A stretch of 19,773 nucleotides of DNA from Bacteroidota bacterium (GTDB lineage: Bacteria > Bacteroidota > Bacteroidia > B-17B0 > B-17BO), in assembly GCA_025356715.1 (NCBI GenBank), contig JANXRU010000001.1, positions 1 through 19,773 of the forward strand, read 5' to 3'. Shown in pieces: positions 7,908 through 16,278 of the stretch (its first letter is position 1; each line of letters begins with the position of its first letter). The notes under the pieces were generated by a model that did not search any database, had not been told where the DNA came from, and saw only the letters and a list, made by a program, of their open reading frames with translations. A program made the translations under genes and the position numbers.

Positions 7908-8669
7908 ATGTGCGCTAAAATCAAAGAAAAACTTGATGCTTCTATCGAAGGGAAACTTCGAACTTTATACGAATTACAAATTATCGATTCTAAAATAGAT
8001 CGTATACGCACCGTTAGAGGTGAGTTACCTCTTGAAGTTCAAGATTTAGAAGATAGCGTTGCTGGCTTAGAAACTCGTGTTACCAACCTTTCGCAAGAGT
8101 TGAAAGACTTAGAGGAGTCTGTTAACGAAAAAACTCAATCAATCAAAGATTTCAAAGCTAACATCAAAAAATACGAAGCGCAACAAGGTAAAGTGCGTAA
8201 TAATCGTGAATATGATGCAATTACAAAAGAAATTGAATTCCAAAATTTAGAAATTCAATTAGCTGAAAAGCGTTTGAAAGAAGCTAAATTTGCTATTGAT
8301 TCAAAATCTGAAATCGTTGAAAAATCTCAATCAGAATTTTCTGAGCGTAAAAAAGATTTAAAATTAAAAAAATCTGAGCTTGACGAAATTATTGCTGAGA
8401 CAGAAAAAGAAGAAAAAGATTTATTAAAAGCTTCAGCGAAAGCATCAGAAGCTATTGAAGATAGATTATTAAATGCATACAAACGCGTTCGCTCAAACAC
8501 CTTAAACGGCTTAGCTGTAGTGCCTGTAGAGCGTGATGCTTGCGGTGGTTGTTTTAACAAAATACCACCACAAAAACAATTAGATATTCGTATGAATAAA
8601 AAATTATTAGTTTGCGAACACTGTGGTAGAATTATGGTTGACCCTAATTTAATTGCAACAGAAGCATAA
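7908..8669 (+). CDS. Coiled-coil protein with C4-type zinc ribbon (DUF164/CdsZ family)
   Basis: A soluble protein with a long, charged helical hairpin (about 30-190, rich in Glu and Lys with heptad-like spacing) followed by a C-terminal zinc ribbon. The four ligands are C212-x2-C215 and C236-x2-C239, in CGGC and CEHC. The family includes chlamydial CdsZ (CT398) and mycobacterial Rv2229c; a role in nucleic-acid or complex assembly has been suggested but is not established. The 253 residues are typical. It is separated from the Nif3 gene by only 3 bp and is last in its unit, since a strong terminator follows 21 bp after its stop. Confidence 0.92.
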   Translation: MCAKIKEKLDASIEGKLRTLYELQIIDSKIDRIRTVRGELPLEVQDLEDSVAGLETRVTNLSQELKDLEESVNEKTQSIKDFKANIKKYEAQQGKVRNNREYDAITKEIEFQNLEIQLAEKRLKEAKFAIDSKSEIVEKSQSEFSERKKDLKLKKSELDEIIAETEKEEKDLLKASAKASEAIEDRLLNAYKRVRSNTLNGLAVVPVERDACGGCFNKIPPQKQLDIRMNKKLLVCEHCGRIMVDPNLIATEA

Positions 8670-8690
8670 TTAAAAATTTATTCAAATTTA

Positions 8691-8724
8691 AAAACCGTTT
8701 AAGAAATACTTAAACGGTTTTTTT
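8691..8724 (+). terminator. Intrinsic terminator after the zinc-ribbon gene, usable in both directions
   Basis: A perfect 13-bp stem (8691-8703 with 8709-8721) surrounds the five-base loop AAATA and is followed by a T tract to 8724. It has the classic CCGTTTAAG/CTTAAACGG form with A and T tracts on the two flanks. It lies between the convergent zinc-ribbon and helicase genes and could stop transcription from either side. Confidence 0.9.
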
Positions 8725-8770
8725 ATGGTAATTATACATTTTAGTTTTTAATAGTTATTACTTGAAATCA

Positions 8771-10276
8771 TTATTCAACAAACCAACCAATTATTCTTCG
8801 ACGTAATTTTGAGCTGTAGGTTTGAGTTTGATAATCGGTATAATTATTCGTAGCATTTATACATTTTGAAAACTGTTTTACGCGGTATTTAACCTCTTCG
8901 CTCAACAAATCAAATAACTCGAAAGCTTCGTCAAAATCGGCCGCATTATCCTTAATACGTCCAAAATGATCATCTAAAGATTGATCTAATACGGTTTGTG
9001 GTTTTAATCCTTTACGTAAACATGTCAAATAACGTTCTCGCACAATAAAGGCTTCAGCAGATGAATTTAAAAAACGAGCCTTAATATCCTCAGGCAATTC
9101 ATAATCATTTTCTAACTCATAATCCCATTCATCTTTATATCGTTGCTCTAAGTACATGTGTGGAGCCACAAAAACGTGTTTCCAATCAATAGGAAACTGC
9201 CATAAATTAAATCGACGGGAATTATTACCTAAATCAATAATATTAAATTGCTTTTTATGAGGCAATACACGTGAACCACGCCCAATCATTTGATGATAAA
9301 GTGTTAACGATTTAGTTGCACGATTTAATATAATAGTTTTAACCTCAGGCTCATCAAATCCAGTGGTTAAGATGCTTACCGAACTTAAAATACCATTTGG
9401 TGTATTCTTAAACCAATCTAATGTTTCAGCTCTATCCCGATCACTAAAAGTACTATCTAAGTAACGAACAGGATAACCTTTAGCTTTAAACATGTTATAT
9501 ACAGCAATACTGGTTAAAATACCTGCATTAAAAATGAGTGTTTTTGTTCCCAATGCTAATTCTTCGTATGTATCTAATAATTTACCTTGCATGATAGCTT
9601 GCGTATAAAGCATTTCATGCGAGCCTGTTGTAAACTCACCATTGTTACCAACGCGTAAAGTACTTAAGTTTACATCATTATTGTATGTAAGTCCTTCCGC
9701 CAAATAACCTTGCCCTATAAGGGAAGAAATACTTTCTCCGACAATAATTTCCTTATACGTTTGATATAAAGGTAATTTTTTATTACTACTTAATGGCGTA
9801 GCTGTTACTCCAAGAATATTAACGTTTTCGAAGTAATGAAATATTTTCCGGAAAGAATTATAATGCGCCTCATCAACAATAACTAAACCTATATCTTCTA
9901 AAAACTGATCGTCTTCTTGTAATCGATTATTAAGCGTTTCTACTAAGGCTGTAAAGCTTTGGTATTCGCTTTGTTGAGGCAATGATTTTACTTCTGAATT
10001 AATAATTTTATTCTTAATACCAACACTAGCTAATACATCAGACGTTTGCTTACTTAATTCAATACGATGAGTAAGAATTAATACTTTACGATTAAAATGC
10101 TGAATGTAGTGTTTTACTATTTCTGAAAAAATAATGGTTTTACCACCTCCAGTAGGAAGTTGAAATAAAATATTATCATTTGGCTTTGCATCTTTAAGTT
10201 TATTGAATATCGTATTTACAGCCTCTTGTTGAAAAGGATATAATTGACGAATAGATGTAGGTTGTTCAGTTTCCAA
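8771..10276 (-). CDS. DEAD/DEAH-box superfamily 2 helicase
   Basis: An ATP-dependent SF2 helicase or translocase of the SSL2/UvrB-like type common in Bacteroidota; whether it acts on DNA or RNA is not known. Motifs in order: Q-motif-like LYPFQQEAV (12-20), Walker A PTGGGKT (41-47), DEAH (135-138), TAT (158-160), motif V SILTTGFDEP (301-310) and motif VI QMIGRGSR (329-336). Two RecA-like domains fill about 1-350. The remaining 150 residues form a charged C-terminal region without a recognised domain. Start is TTG: 10274-10276 reads CAA on the plus strand, an in-frame TGA stands two codons upstream, and no ATG lies between the TTG and the Q-motif region. No nuclease or methylase partner is adjacent, so this does not look like part of a restriction system. 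Confidence 0.9.
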   Translation of the reverse strand: METEQPTSIRQLYPFQQEAVNTIFNKLKDAKPNDNILFQLPTGGGKTIIFSEIVKHYIQHFNRKVLILTHRIELSKQTSDVLASVGIKNKIINSEVKSLPQQSEYQSFTALVETLNNRLQEDDQFLEDIGLVIVDEAHYNSFRKIFHYFENVNILGVTATPLSSNKKLPLYQTYKEIIVGESISSLIGQGYLAEGLTYNNDVNLSTLRVGNNGEFTTGSHEMLYTQAIMQGKLLDTYEELALGTKTLIFNAGILTSIAVYNMFKAKGYPVRYLDSTFSDRDRAETLDWFKNTPNGILSSVSILTTGFDEPEVKTIILNRATKSLTLYHQMIGRGSRVLPHKKQFNIIDLGNNSRRFNLWQFPIDWKHVFVAPHMYLEQRYKDEWDYELENDYELPEDIKARFLNSSAEAFIVRERYLTCLRKGLKPQTVLDQSLDDHFGRIKDNAADFDEAFELFDLLSEEVKYRVKQFSKCINATNNYTDYQTQTYSSKLRRRIIGWFVE

Positions 10277-10393
10277 ATCTCAAAAAAATAAGCCTATAAA
10301 CTTAGTATTTTTTTTGATGTTTCAGTGAAAAAATAGAATAAAAATAATATTAGTTATTGACAGACTTTACAAAAAAAACAGTCACTAAAATAA

Positions 10394-11707
10394 TTACCTA
10401 AATAAAGAAATTGTTCCTTTAAATGTAAGTGAACTAGTTTTCAAATAAAAGAAATATGTACCAGCACTTACTTCTATCCCGCTAGCTGTTCTTCCATCCC
10501 AATATGTTTGTTTAGTATTTGTAGATTTCAACATGGATAAGCCCCATCTATCGAATATTTCAAATTCATAAGTATCACAAGCTATAAATTTAGAAAAATC
10601 TATTAAGTCATTTACACCATCACCATTTGGGGTAAATACATTAGGAGTTGATTCATAAACAATTGTTGAAACAGCATTAATTGTTATAGTCGTTTCTGCA
10701 GTATCAGCACAATTTGAATTAGGACTTGTAATCAAAGTAACCGAATAAGTTCCTACGTTAGGAAAAGCAAATGAAAACTGAGTACTATTAAAAACAGTAT
10801 CTCCTGTCGAGATAATCCATTGATTATTAAATGAAGTATTTAAACAACTGAATCCAATAATACCACTACAATTTAAGTCTGCACCAGCAATTATGCCTGC
10901 AACAACATTTGGTGAGATTGCAACAGAAACAACTGAAGTACTTACGCACGAGCTTAAGGGTTCCGTTACCGTTAAAGTATAATTACCCGAAGAATTAACA
11001 AGAGCAGTATTTGTTGATACACTTTGAGGGCTCCAAGAAAACGTTGCTCCTGCTGTAGAACTAGTGCCAGTAACAATTATACTAGAAGTTACACAGGGTG
11101 TAACGATTGGACTTGTAATACTGATATTAGGGCTGTTTGAATTAGAAAGCACAGATACTACAACTGTATTTGTACAAAATCCTTCGCTTAAAGTAACGGT
11201 GTAATTTCCTGGTTGATTAACAGTAGGTGTTTGAGTGAATGCGCCACTAATAATTCCACTGCCCGACCACAAATAACTGACAATATTGGTAGAAGTTGAA
11301 CTTGCATTTAGAGTTGCTGTTGAAGGAGTACAATTTAATGTTACAGGAGAAATAGCGCTTAAATTAGGAGTTGATCCACTTTGTGTTACTAAAGCCGTAA
11401 ATGTAGCTGTACTTCCGCTAGCGTCATCAACAACATATGTATGCGTACCAATTGACACATTTGTAATTGTAAAAGGAACTGTTATGCCTGTAGTTAAAGT
11501 CGTTACACCTTCAGTAATTGTGTAATTTGGTGTTCCGTTTGTTACTGAAGTTATTGTTACAGAACCTGTTAATGAACTACAAGTAGCATCAACTATAGAA
11601 AAAACTGGTGTAATAGTTGCTGATGCTAAAATTTTACTTGCAAAAGACTCAACTTGAAGTAAAGTTAAAAATACAGTAATAAAAAAATATTTAGTTGCAA
11701 TATTCAT
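10394..11707 (-). CDS. Secreted repeat protein with gliding-motility-associated C-terminal domain (CHU_C / T9SS type B)
   Basis: A cell-surface or secreted protein, probably exported by Sec and then by type IX secretion. A signal peptide covers about 1-24, with possible cleavage after SFA. Residues about 30-110 resemble a SprB-type repeat; two Ig-like beta domains follow at about 112-188 and 192-262; a PKD-like domain sits at about 265-345. The last 80 residues carry the CHU_C signature: PNVFTPNGDGVNDLI (356-370), FEIFDRWG (382-389), YWDGR (402-406) and SAGTYFFYLK (414-423). The protein is rich in Ser and Thr, as is usual for these adhesin-like proteins. It is small for this class. Its ligand is unknown. 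A 154-bp gap from the methyltransferase upstream suggests its own promoter, though no exact -7 box was found. Confidence 0.9.
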   Translation of the reverse strand: MNIATKYFFITVFLTLLQVESFASKILASATITPVFSIVDATCSSLTGSVTITSVTNGTPNYTITEGVTTLTTGITVPFTITNVSIGTHTYVVDDASGSTATFTALVTQSGSTPNLSAISPVTLNCTPSTATLNASSTSTNIVSYLWSGSGIISGAFTQTPTVNQPGNYTVTLSEGFCTNTVVVSVLSNSNSPNISITSPIVTPCVTSSIIVTGTSSTAGATFSWSPQSVSTNTALVNSSGNYTLTVTEPLSSCVSTSVVSVAISPNVVAGIIAGADLNCSGIIGFSCLNTSFNNQWIISTGDTVFNSTQFSFAFPNVGTYSVTLITSPNSNCADTAETTITINAVSTIVYESTPNVFTPNGDGVNDLIDFSKFIACDTYEFEIFDRWGLSMLKSTNTKQTYWDGRTASGIEVSAGTYFFYLKTSSLTFKGTISLFR

Positions 11708-11861
11708 AATGTAAATGGTATTTAACTTGTCTTTAAAAATTAAAAATACAAACTATTTTACCAATTTCAGTAATTTTAATTAAAAATTTCAACCATGTTA
11801 TTGTTTATTCTTTTGAAAGAAATCAAATTTAGAGAAATCTGAAATGAAAAAAATTTAATCA

Positions 11862-12575
11862 TTACTTCTCGCAATAAATAACAATTTGAGCGCCAAAATA
11901 TTTTTTCAAGGGGTGAATTTTTTCTAGAAGGGGTTGAAAAAAGTAAATAATTTTAGATAAAACTGTAGGGAAGAAAAATGGCACATAGCCAATAAAATCA
12001 ACTCTTTTCACTTTTAATCCAGCTTTTTCACACCAAGCCATTAATTCATTACTTGTATAAGACTGCTCTTCATGCTCAATATGATACTTAGATTTTTTTT
12101 CAATCATTTTAAGTATGGGATTGTTTCCATTAGGTTCTATAATAAGAACCCTGTTACTTAATTTACCACAATTATTAATGCCGGTATAAGCATCTGGTAA
12201 ATGATGAATAACACCTCTAATGATACTCAAATCGTATTTTTGTGTAGGAAAGGTTGCTTCGTTTAATAAATCCCCAACGATATAATTAATATCCTTATAT
12301 TTTCTTTTTGCAATTTCTATCGCATCAGCTGCTGGATCAAAGCCTGTAAACTCCATATTTGGTAGTACAACTTTCAAATCGTTGGTATAAGTTCCATCTC
12401 CACAACCTATATCTAAGATTGTTTTAGTATCTTTTGGTATAAAGGCTATAGTAGCCTCAGTCATTCTTCTATTAGCAACAATTGATGAAAAAGGAGCGTT
12501 GGTAGTATATTTATAACCATCGTTTTCTTTAACATCATGGTTAAATTCTTGTACATTTCTTTTTTGCGATATCAT
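11862..12575 (-). CDS. Class I SAM-dependent methyltransferase (polysaccharide locus)
   Basis: A Rossmann-fold methyltransferase that transfers a methyl group from S-adenosylmethionine. Motif I is LDIGCGDG (54-61), the acidic residue binding the SAM ribose is D80 in FTGFDPAA, and the post-core motif is around IIRGVIHHLPD. The C-terminal third is hydrophobic (VPFFFPTVLSKIIYFF), suggesting membrane association. It lies only 11 bp after the stop of the SDR-glycosyltransferase gene and is therefore very probably in the same operon. A role in O-methylating a sugar or lipid-linked glycan is inferred from context only. At 237 residues it is intact; start is ATG. Confidence 0.85.
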   Translation of the reverse strand: MISQKRNVQEFNHDVKENDGYKYTTNAPFSSIVANRRMTEATIAFIPKDTKTILDIGCGDGTYTNDLKVVLPNMEFTGFDPAADAIEIAKRKYKDINYIVGDLLNEATFPTQKYDLSIIRGVIHHLPDAYTGINNCGKLSNRVLIIEPNGNNPILKMIEKKSKYHIEHEEQSYTSNELMAWCEKAGLKVKRVDFIGYVPFFFPTVLSKIIYFFQPLLEKIHPLKKYFGAQIVIYCEK

Positions 12576-12586
12576 AATTATCTATT

Positions 12587-14602
12587 TTATTTCAATATGT
12601 TATTTAACTCTTCGTTCGTTTCTATTTTTCTTCCCTTAATAATTACTTTATCTCTGATGAATTTAGGGCGAGCTTTAGCCTCATCTAACACTTTAGATAA
12701 ATACTCGCCAATGATAGATATAGCAAGCAATTGAACGCCTCCAAAAAACAAAACTAATACGATGATTGTTGAAATTCCATGTGGCGTATCTGGGTACATT
12801 AATTTTGCTACAAATTGAAAAATAATAGCAGAGAAAGAAATGAGTGTTAAAAATAAGCCAGCATAACTCATAATTTCAAGTGGCATATAACTAAAGGAAA
12901 AGATTCCTTTTTTAGCCCACCATATATTTTTACGTAAGTTATTTGTGCTTACACCAAACATCCGTTCTGGCCTTTCGTAATCCACTCCTGTTTGCTTAAA
13001 TCCAACCCATGCGCGTAAACCTCTTAAAAATTGCTCTTTTTCAGGTAAACTCACAATTTGTTCGACTACTTTTTTGTCTATTAATGAAAAATCACCGGCG
13101 TCTTTAGGAATATTAATACTCGACATTTTACTAAATACTTTATAAAAAGTTTTATATGCCACATTCATAAACCAGGATGCTTCTCTTTTAATACGTCTTC
13201 CATAAACTACCTCAAAACCACTTTGCCATTGCTCAAAAAATTGCTCTATTAATTCTGGTGGATCCTGTAAATCCCCATCCATCAATACAACAGCGTCGCC
13301 TGAAGCAATTTCCATTCCGCTTACAAACGCTGCTTGCGAACCAAAATTACGAGAATGTTTTATGGCAATAACATTCAAATCTTTGGCACATATTTCTTCT
13401 AATACTTTTTCGGTATCATCAGGTGAATTATCATTCACAAAAATGATTTCGTAATTACATCCTATTTTTTTAAATGTATCTACTAAACGCTGATACATAT
13501 ATGGTATAGCCTGAGCATCTTTATAACAAGCTATAATGGGACTAATTTTAACTAATTTTTTCGGTGAATGAAATGCAGGTAATATGGTTGTTTTATAATC
13601 TGATTGATTTTGCCAATCAGCAAACTTTTTTAGACCTTCCGCTAATTTAATTTTTGGTTGCCAGTTAATGACTTTACTTGCTTTATGATGATTACCAAAC
13701 CAATCAGCAGTATCCCATGTTCTATTTTCCATACTACCCCAAACAGGATTGTTTGCAATTTTAAATAGACTTTGAGATTCATTCACTAATTGTTGAAGCG
13801 TTGTTTTTTCGCCACTACCAATATTGATAGAATGACCTGCATTTTCAATAGTTACATGATTAGCGGCATCAAAGAAAGCCTCCACGCAATCATCAATATA
13901 AACAAAATCGCGAGAGGTACTTGGATTAACTAAAGGTGGGTATGTATTATTTAGTCCGCATTCAATAAGTTTAGGCATCAATCTATCGGGTTCTTCCCAT
14001 GGACCGTAAATAGAATATAATCGTAAATTTAAACAGGGAACTTGATGGTAACGGGCATAAAAATCTAACAAATAAGCAGTTGATATTTTAGAAACCGCAT
14101 AATGACTATTTGGAATTAAATTACTATCCTCGCTTGGATTAGCACTATTTAAGCCATATTCTGAGCTACTACCAGCATGGATATAAGCTTTAATATCTTT
14201 GCATTGTTCTAAGATATTAACCGTTCCTAAAACGTTCGTCTCATAAATTAAATTTGTATTATTTTGTTTGCTATAAGCACCATAAGCAGATAAATTAAAA
14301 ATCGTTTTCGGATGATGTAATGCAAAAATAGATTCAACTGATTTTTTATAATTGATATCGCAATGCAAAATATTTGCATCAGGAATTTCTAATAGCTTTA
14401 AACGCCAAGCAGAACGAGGATTGTGAGTAATTGCATAACAATCCGTTCTGTATTTTAAAATGGTATCTAATAAATTAGCACCAATAAATCCACTTGCACC
14501 AAAAATATAAATGGGGCCTTTTAATTGTAATATTTTTTCTTTTACTAACAAAATTAAGTAGTTATAATAATTGATTAATCTCTTTTTTAATATTCTCAGC
14601 AT
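12587..14602 (-). CDS. Fusion of SDR NAD-dependent sugar epimerase/reductase and GT2 polyprenyl-phosphate glycosyltransferase
   Basis: A 671-residue two-domain protein. Residues about 29-335 are an extended short-chain dehydrogenase acting on nucleotide sugars: GASGFIG (35-41), catalytic Ser in GSSSEYG (144-150), YAVSK (168-172) and RDFVYIDD (231-238). Residues about 350-671 are a family 2 glycosyltransferase of the DPM1/GtrB/ArnC type, with VNDNSPDDT, DGDLQD (442-447), and two C-terminal membrane helices (about 576-598 and 611-633). This type loads a sugar onto a polyprenyl phosphate. No stop or frame change separates the halves. The fusion suggests that the sugar finished by the SDR is passed directly to the transferase. 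The ATG lies 41 bp inside the upstream transketolase-like gene. A TTG at 14549-14551 (residue 18) beyond that gene's stop is an alternative start, since the first 28 residues lie outside both folds. Confidence 0.88.
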   Translation of the reverse strand: MLRILKKRLINYYNYLILLVKEKILQLKGPIYIFGASGFIGANLLDTILKYRTDCYAITHNPRSAWRLKLLEIPDANILHCDINYKKSVESIFALHHPKTIFNLSAYGAYSKQNNTNLIYETNVLGTVNILEQCKDIKAYIHAGSSSEYGLNSANPSEDSNLIPNSHYAVSKISTAYLLDFYARYHQVPCLNLRLYSIYGPWEEPDRLMPKLIECGLNNTYPPLVNPSTSRDFVYIDDCVEAFFDAANHVTIENAGHSINIGSGEKTTLQQLVNESQSLFKIANNPVWGSMENRTWDTADWFGNHHKASKVINWQPKIKLAEGLKKFADWQNQSDYKTTILPAFHSPKKLVKISPIIACYKDAQAIPYMYQRLVDTFKKIGCNYEIIFVNDNSPDDTEKVLEEICAKDLNVIAIKHSRNFGSQAAFVSGMEIASGDAVVLMDGDLQDPPELIEQFFEQWQSGFEVVYGRRIKREASWFMNVAYKTFYKVFSKMSSINIPKDAGDFSLIDKKVVEQIVSLPEKEQFLRGLRAWVGFKQTGVDYERPERMFGVSTNNLRKNIWWAKKGIFSFSYMPLEIMSYAGLFLTLISFSAIIFQFVAKLMYPDTPHGISTIIVLVLFFGGVQLLAISIIGEYLSKVLDEAKARPKFIRDKVIIKGRKIETNEELNNILK

Positions 14603-15461
14603 CTAACCCACTCTCTGCCTGATGAAATGCTTGATTACCATATAATTTACTTGGATAGCCCTTAGCATGAAGGCTTACAAATGACACATCATTCAATGAT
14701 TGTTTCGCTAATAAAGACAATAGATGTTCCGCCAATCCACCTCGTTCCACATGTTCTTCTACTACCATTATTTTTTTAGTTATAGAAATACTTTGCAATA
14801 ATTCTTCACTAAACTCTATGATTGGTATAGAGATAATAGTAAATACATCTATATCGTTGTTGCCAGTAATGGCTTGTAAAACATTATGAACAACGGGTCC
14901 TAAAACAATAATTGTAATTTTAGGTTTATCAGCTGATATAACTTTATTAATTCTTGAAATAGAAATTGGTGATGGATACGTTTTACCTAAACCCAATCGT
15001 AAATAGGCTGGTTTTTTTAAAGAAGTTATTTGAGTTAAACAAAAAGCCACATCTTCCGTAAATGCAGGAATCCAACAAGTTATATTTGGAAGCGCACTTA
15101 AACAAGCAATATCCTCAATGGCATGATGTGTAGCGCCCATAATGCCATAGCCATAGCCACCGCCATTACCAACAATATAAACTGGCAAGTTATGAATGCA
15201 TACATCAATTTTTATTTGCTCTAAGCAACGGTAAACTGCAAATGGCGCAATACTATACGTGAATGTTTCAAAGCCTTTGTATGCTAATCCAGCAGCAACA
15301 CCAACCATATTTTGTTCGGCAACACCTGCATTAATAAATCGATCTTTAGCTGAAGCCTGAACTTTTTCTAAGGCATTATAACCTAAATCGCCCGTAATAA
15401 ATACACTTTTAGTATTAGTCGTAATAATTTTTTCTATGATGGAGGTAAATTCGTTACGCAT
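14562..15461 (-). CDS. Transketolase-like C-terminal subunit of a polysaccharide-locus pair
   Basis: The pyrimidine-binding half of a split TPP enzyme. The key catalytic Glu is visible as E49 in INAGVAEQNMVGVAAG (43-58), the residue that activates TPP in transketolases. MGATHHAIEDIA (108-119) is the expected second motif. The C-terminal third (about 170-299) fits the transketolase C domain. At 299 residues it matches stand-alone C-terminal subunits. The start ATG overlaps the stop of the N-terminal subunit by 8 bp (ATGCGTAA), so the two are translationally coupled and surely form one enzyme. Located among rfbG, rfbH and glycosyltransferase genes, it probably acts on a nucleotide or lipid-linked sugar rather than in central metabolism; this is inference. 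Confidence 0.9.
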   Translation of the reverse strand: MRNEFTSIIEKIITTNTKSVFITGDLGYNALEKVQASAKDRFINAGVAEQNMVGVAAGLAYKGFETFTYSIAPFAVYRCLEQIKIDVCIHNLPVYIVGNGGGYGYGIMGATHHAIEDIACLSALPNITCWIPAFTEDVAFCLTQITSLKKPAYLRLGLGKTYPSPISISRINKVISADKPKITIIVLGPVVHNVLQAITGNNDIDVFTIISIPIIEFSEELLQSISITKKIMVVEEHVERGGLAEHLLSLLAKQSLNDVSFVSLHAKGYPSKLYGNQAFHQAESGLDAENIKKEINQLL

Positions 15462-16239
15462 GATAAGCCGTTTCTAAAGATATTAATGCTTTGTTATACA
15501 ACTCCTCATTCATAGGTAAATAATGCCATTCCATTTTATTTTCCATATAATCAACCCCTTTACCTTTGATGGTATTGGCTATAATTAACTTAGGCTTTTG
15601 ATTTGCTACTTTTAATGTATTAACTGTATTGACAATGTTTTCAACGTGATGCCCATCAACTTCAATGACATCAAAACCAATGCTTTTCCATTTTTCAAGC
15701 GTTGCCGTATCGCCTAATATATCTTTGGTATAGCCAAAACCTTGTAAATTATTTTTATCTATAAGTACGATTAGATTATCTAGCTTTTTAGAAACGGCAT
15801 AATGGGCAGCTTCCCACGTAGTGCCTTCATTTGTTTCTCCATCAGACATTAAAATATACACCCACTCGTCATTTTTTAATAATTTATTAGCGTTAGCAAT
15901 ACCGCAACCTATGGGAAATCCATGACCCAAAGAGCCTAGCGCAAAGGGGATATTTGTAAATGAGTTAGCAGAAGGATGGGCTGATAATTTCGTGCCATTT
16001 TTATAAAAAGTATCTAATTCTGCATTTCCGATTTCGCCAGTATGATTGAGAATAGTATATAGCGCCGCGGCGGCATGGCCTTTCGAAAGAATCACTCTTT
16101 CGTTAGCAGTTTTAAGATGAAATAATGCAATTAATAAATCAATACAACTTAAGGAACAGCCTATATGACCTGCATTAGCCTTGTAATATAAGGCTAACAG
16201 TTTTTTTCTTAATTCTTTTTGAGTAGGTATATAATTCAT
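15454..16239 (-). CDS. Transketolase-like N-terminal subunit of a polysaccharide-locus pair
   Basis: The TPP/Mg-binding half of the pair. Motifs: AGHIGCSLS (23-31), SKGH (52-55), SAHPS (86-90), GSLGHG (102-107), and SDGETNEG (132-139) leading to N163-N164 in DKNNLQG. All elements needed to bind TPP are present. It differs from the household paralogue at 1491-2339: SKGHAAAALY replaces SNGHISPVFY, and DKNNLQGFG replaces DYNGRQIDG. Such changes around the substrate channel fit an altered acceptor. At 261 residues it is full length. It starts with ATG 39 bp after the stop of the upstream methyltransferase and overlaps the C-terminal subunit gene by 8 bp. Catalytic competence is likely; the reaction is not known. 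Confidence 0.9.
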   Translation of the reverse strand: MNYIPTQKELRKKLLALYYKANAGHIGCSLSCIDLLIALFHLKTANERVILSKGHAAAALYTILNHTGEIGNAELDTFYKNGTKLSAHPSANSFTNIPFALGSLGHGFPIGCGIANANKLLKNDEWVYILMSDGETNEGTTWEAAHYAVSKKLDNLIVLIDKNNLQGFGYTKDILGDTATLEKWKSIGFDVIEVDGHHVENIVNTVNTLKVANQKPKLIIANTIKGKGVDYMENKMEWHYLPMNEELYNKALISLETAYHA

Positions 16240-16278
16240 TACTATTTACAATAAATAGGATAATTCAACTGTTTTAAT

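Noticed and set aside
8771..10276. Helicase as part of a restriction or phage-defence system
   Set aside because: It stands alone between a household gene and a surface-protein gene, with no methylase, nuclease or other defence partner next to it.
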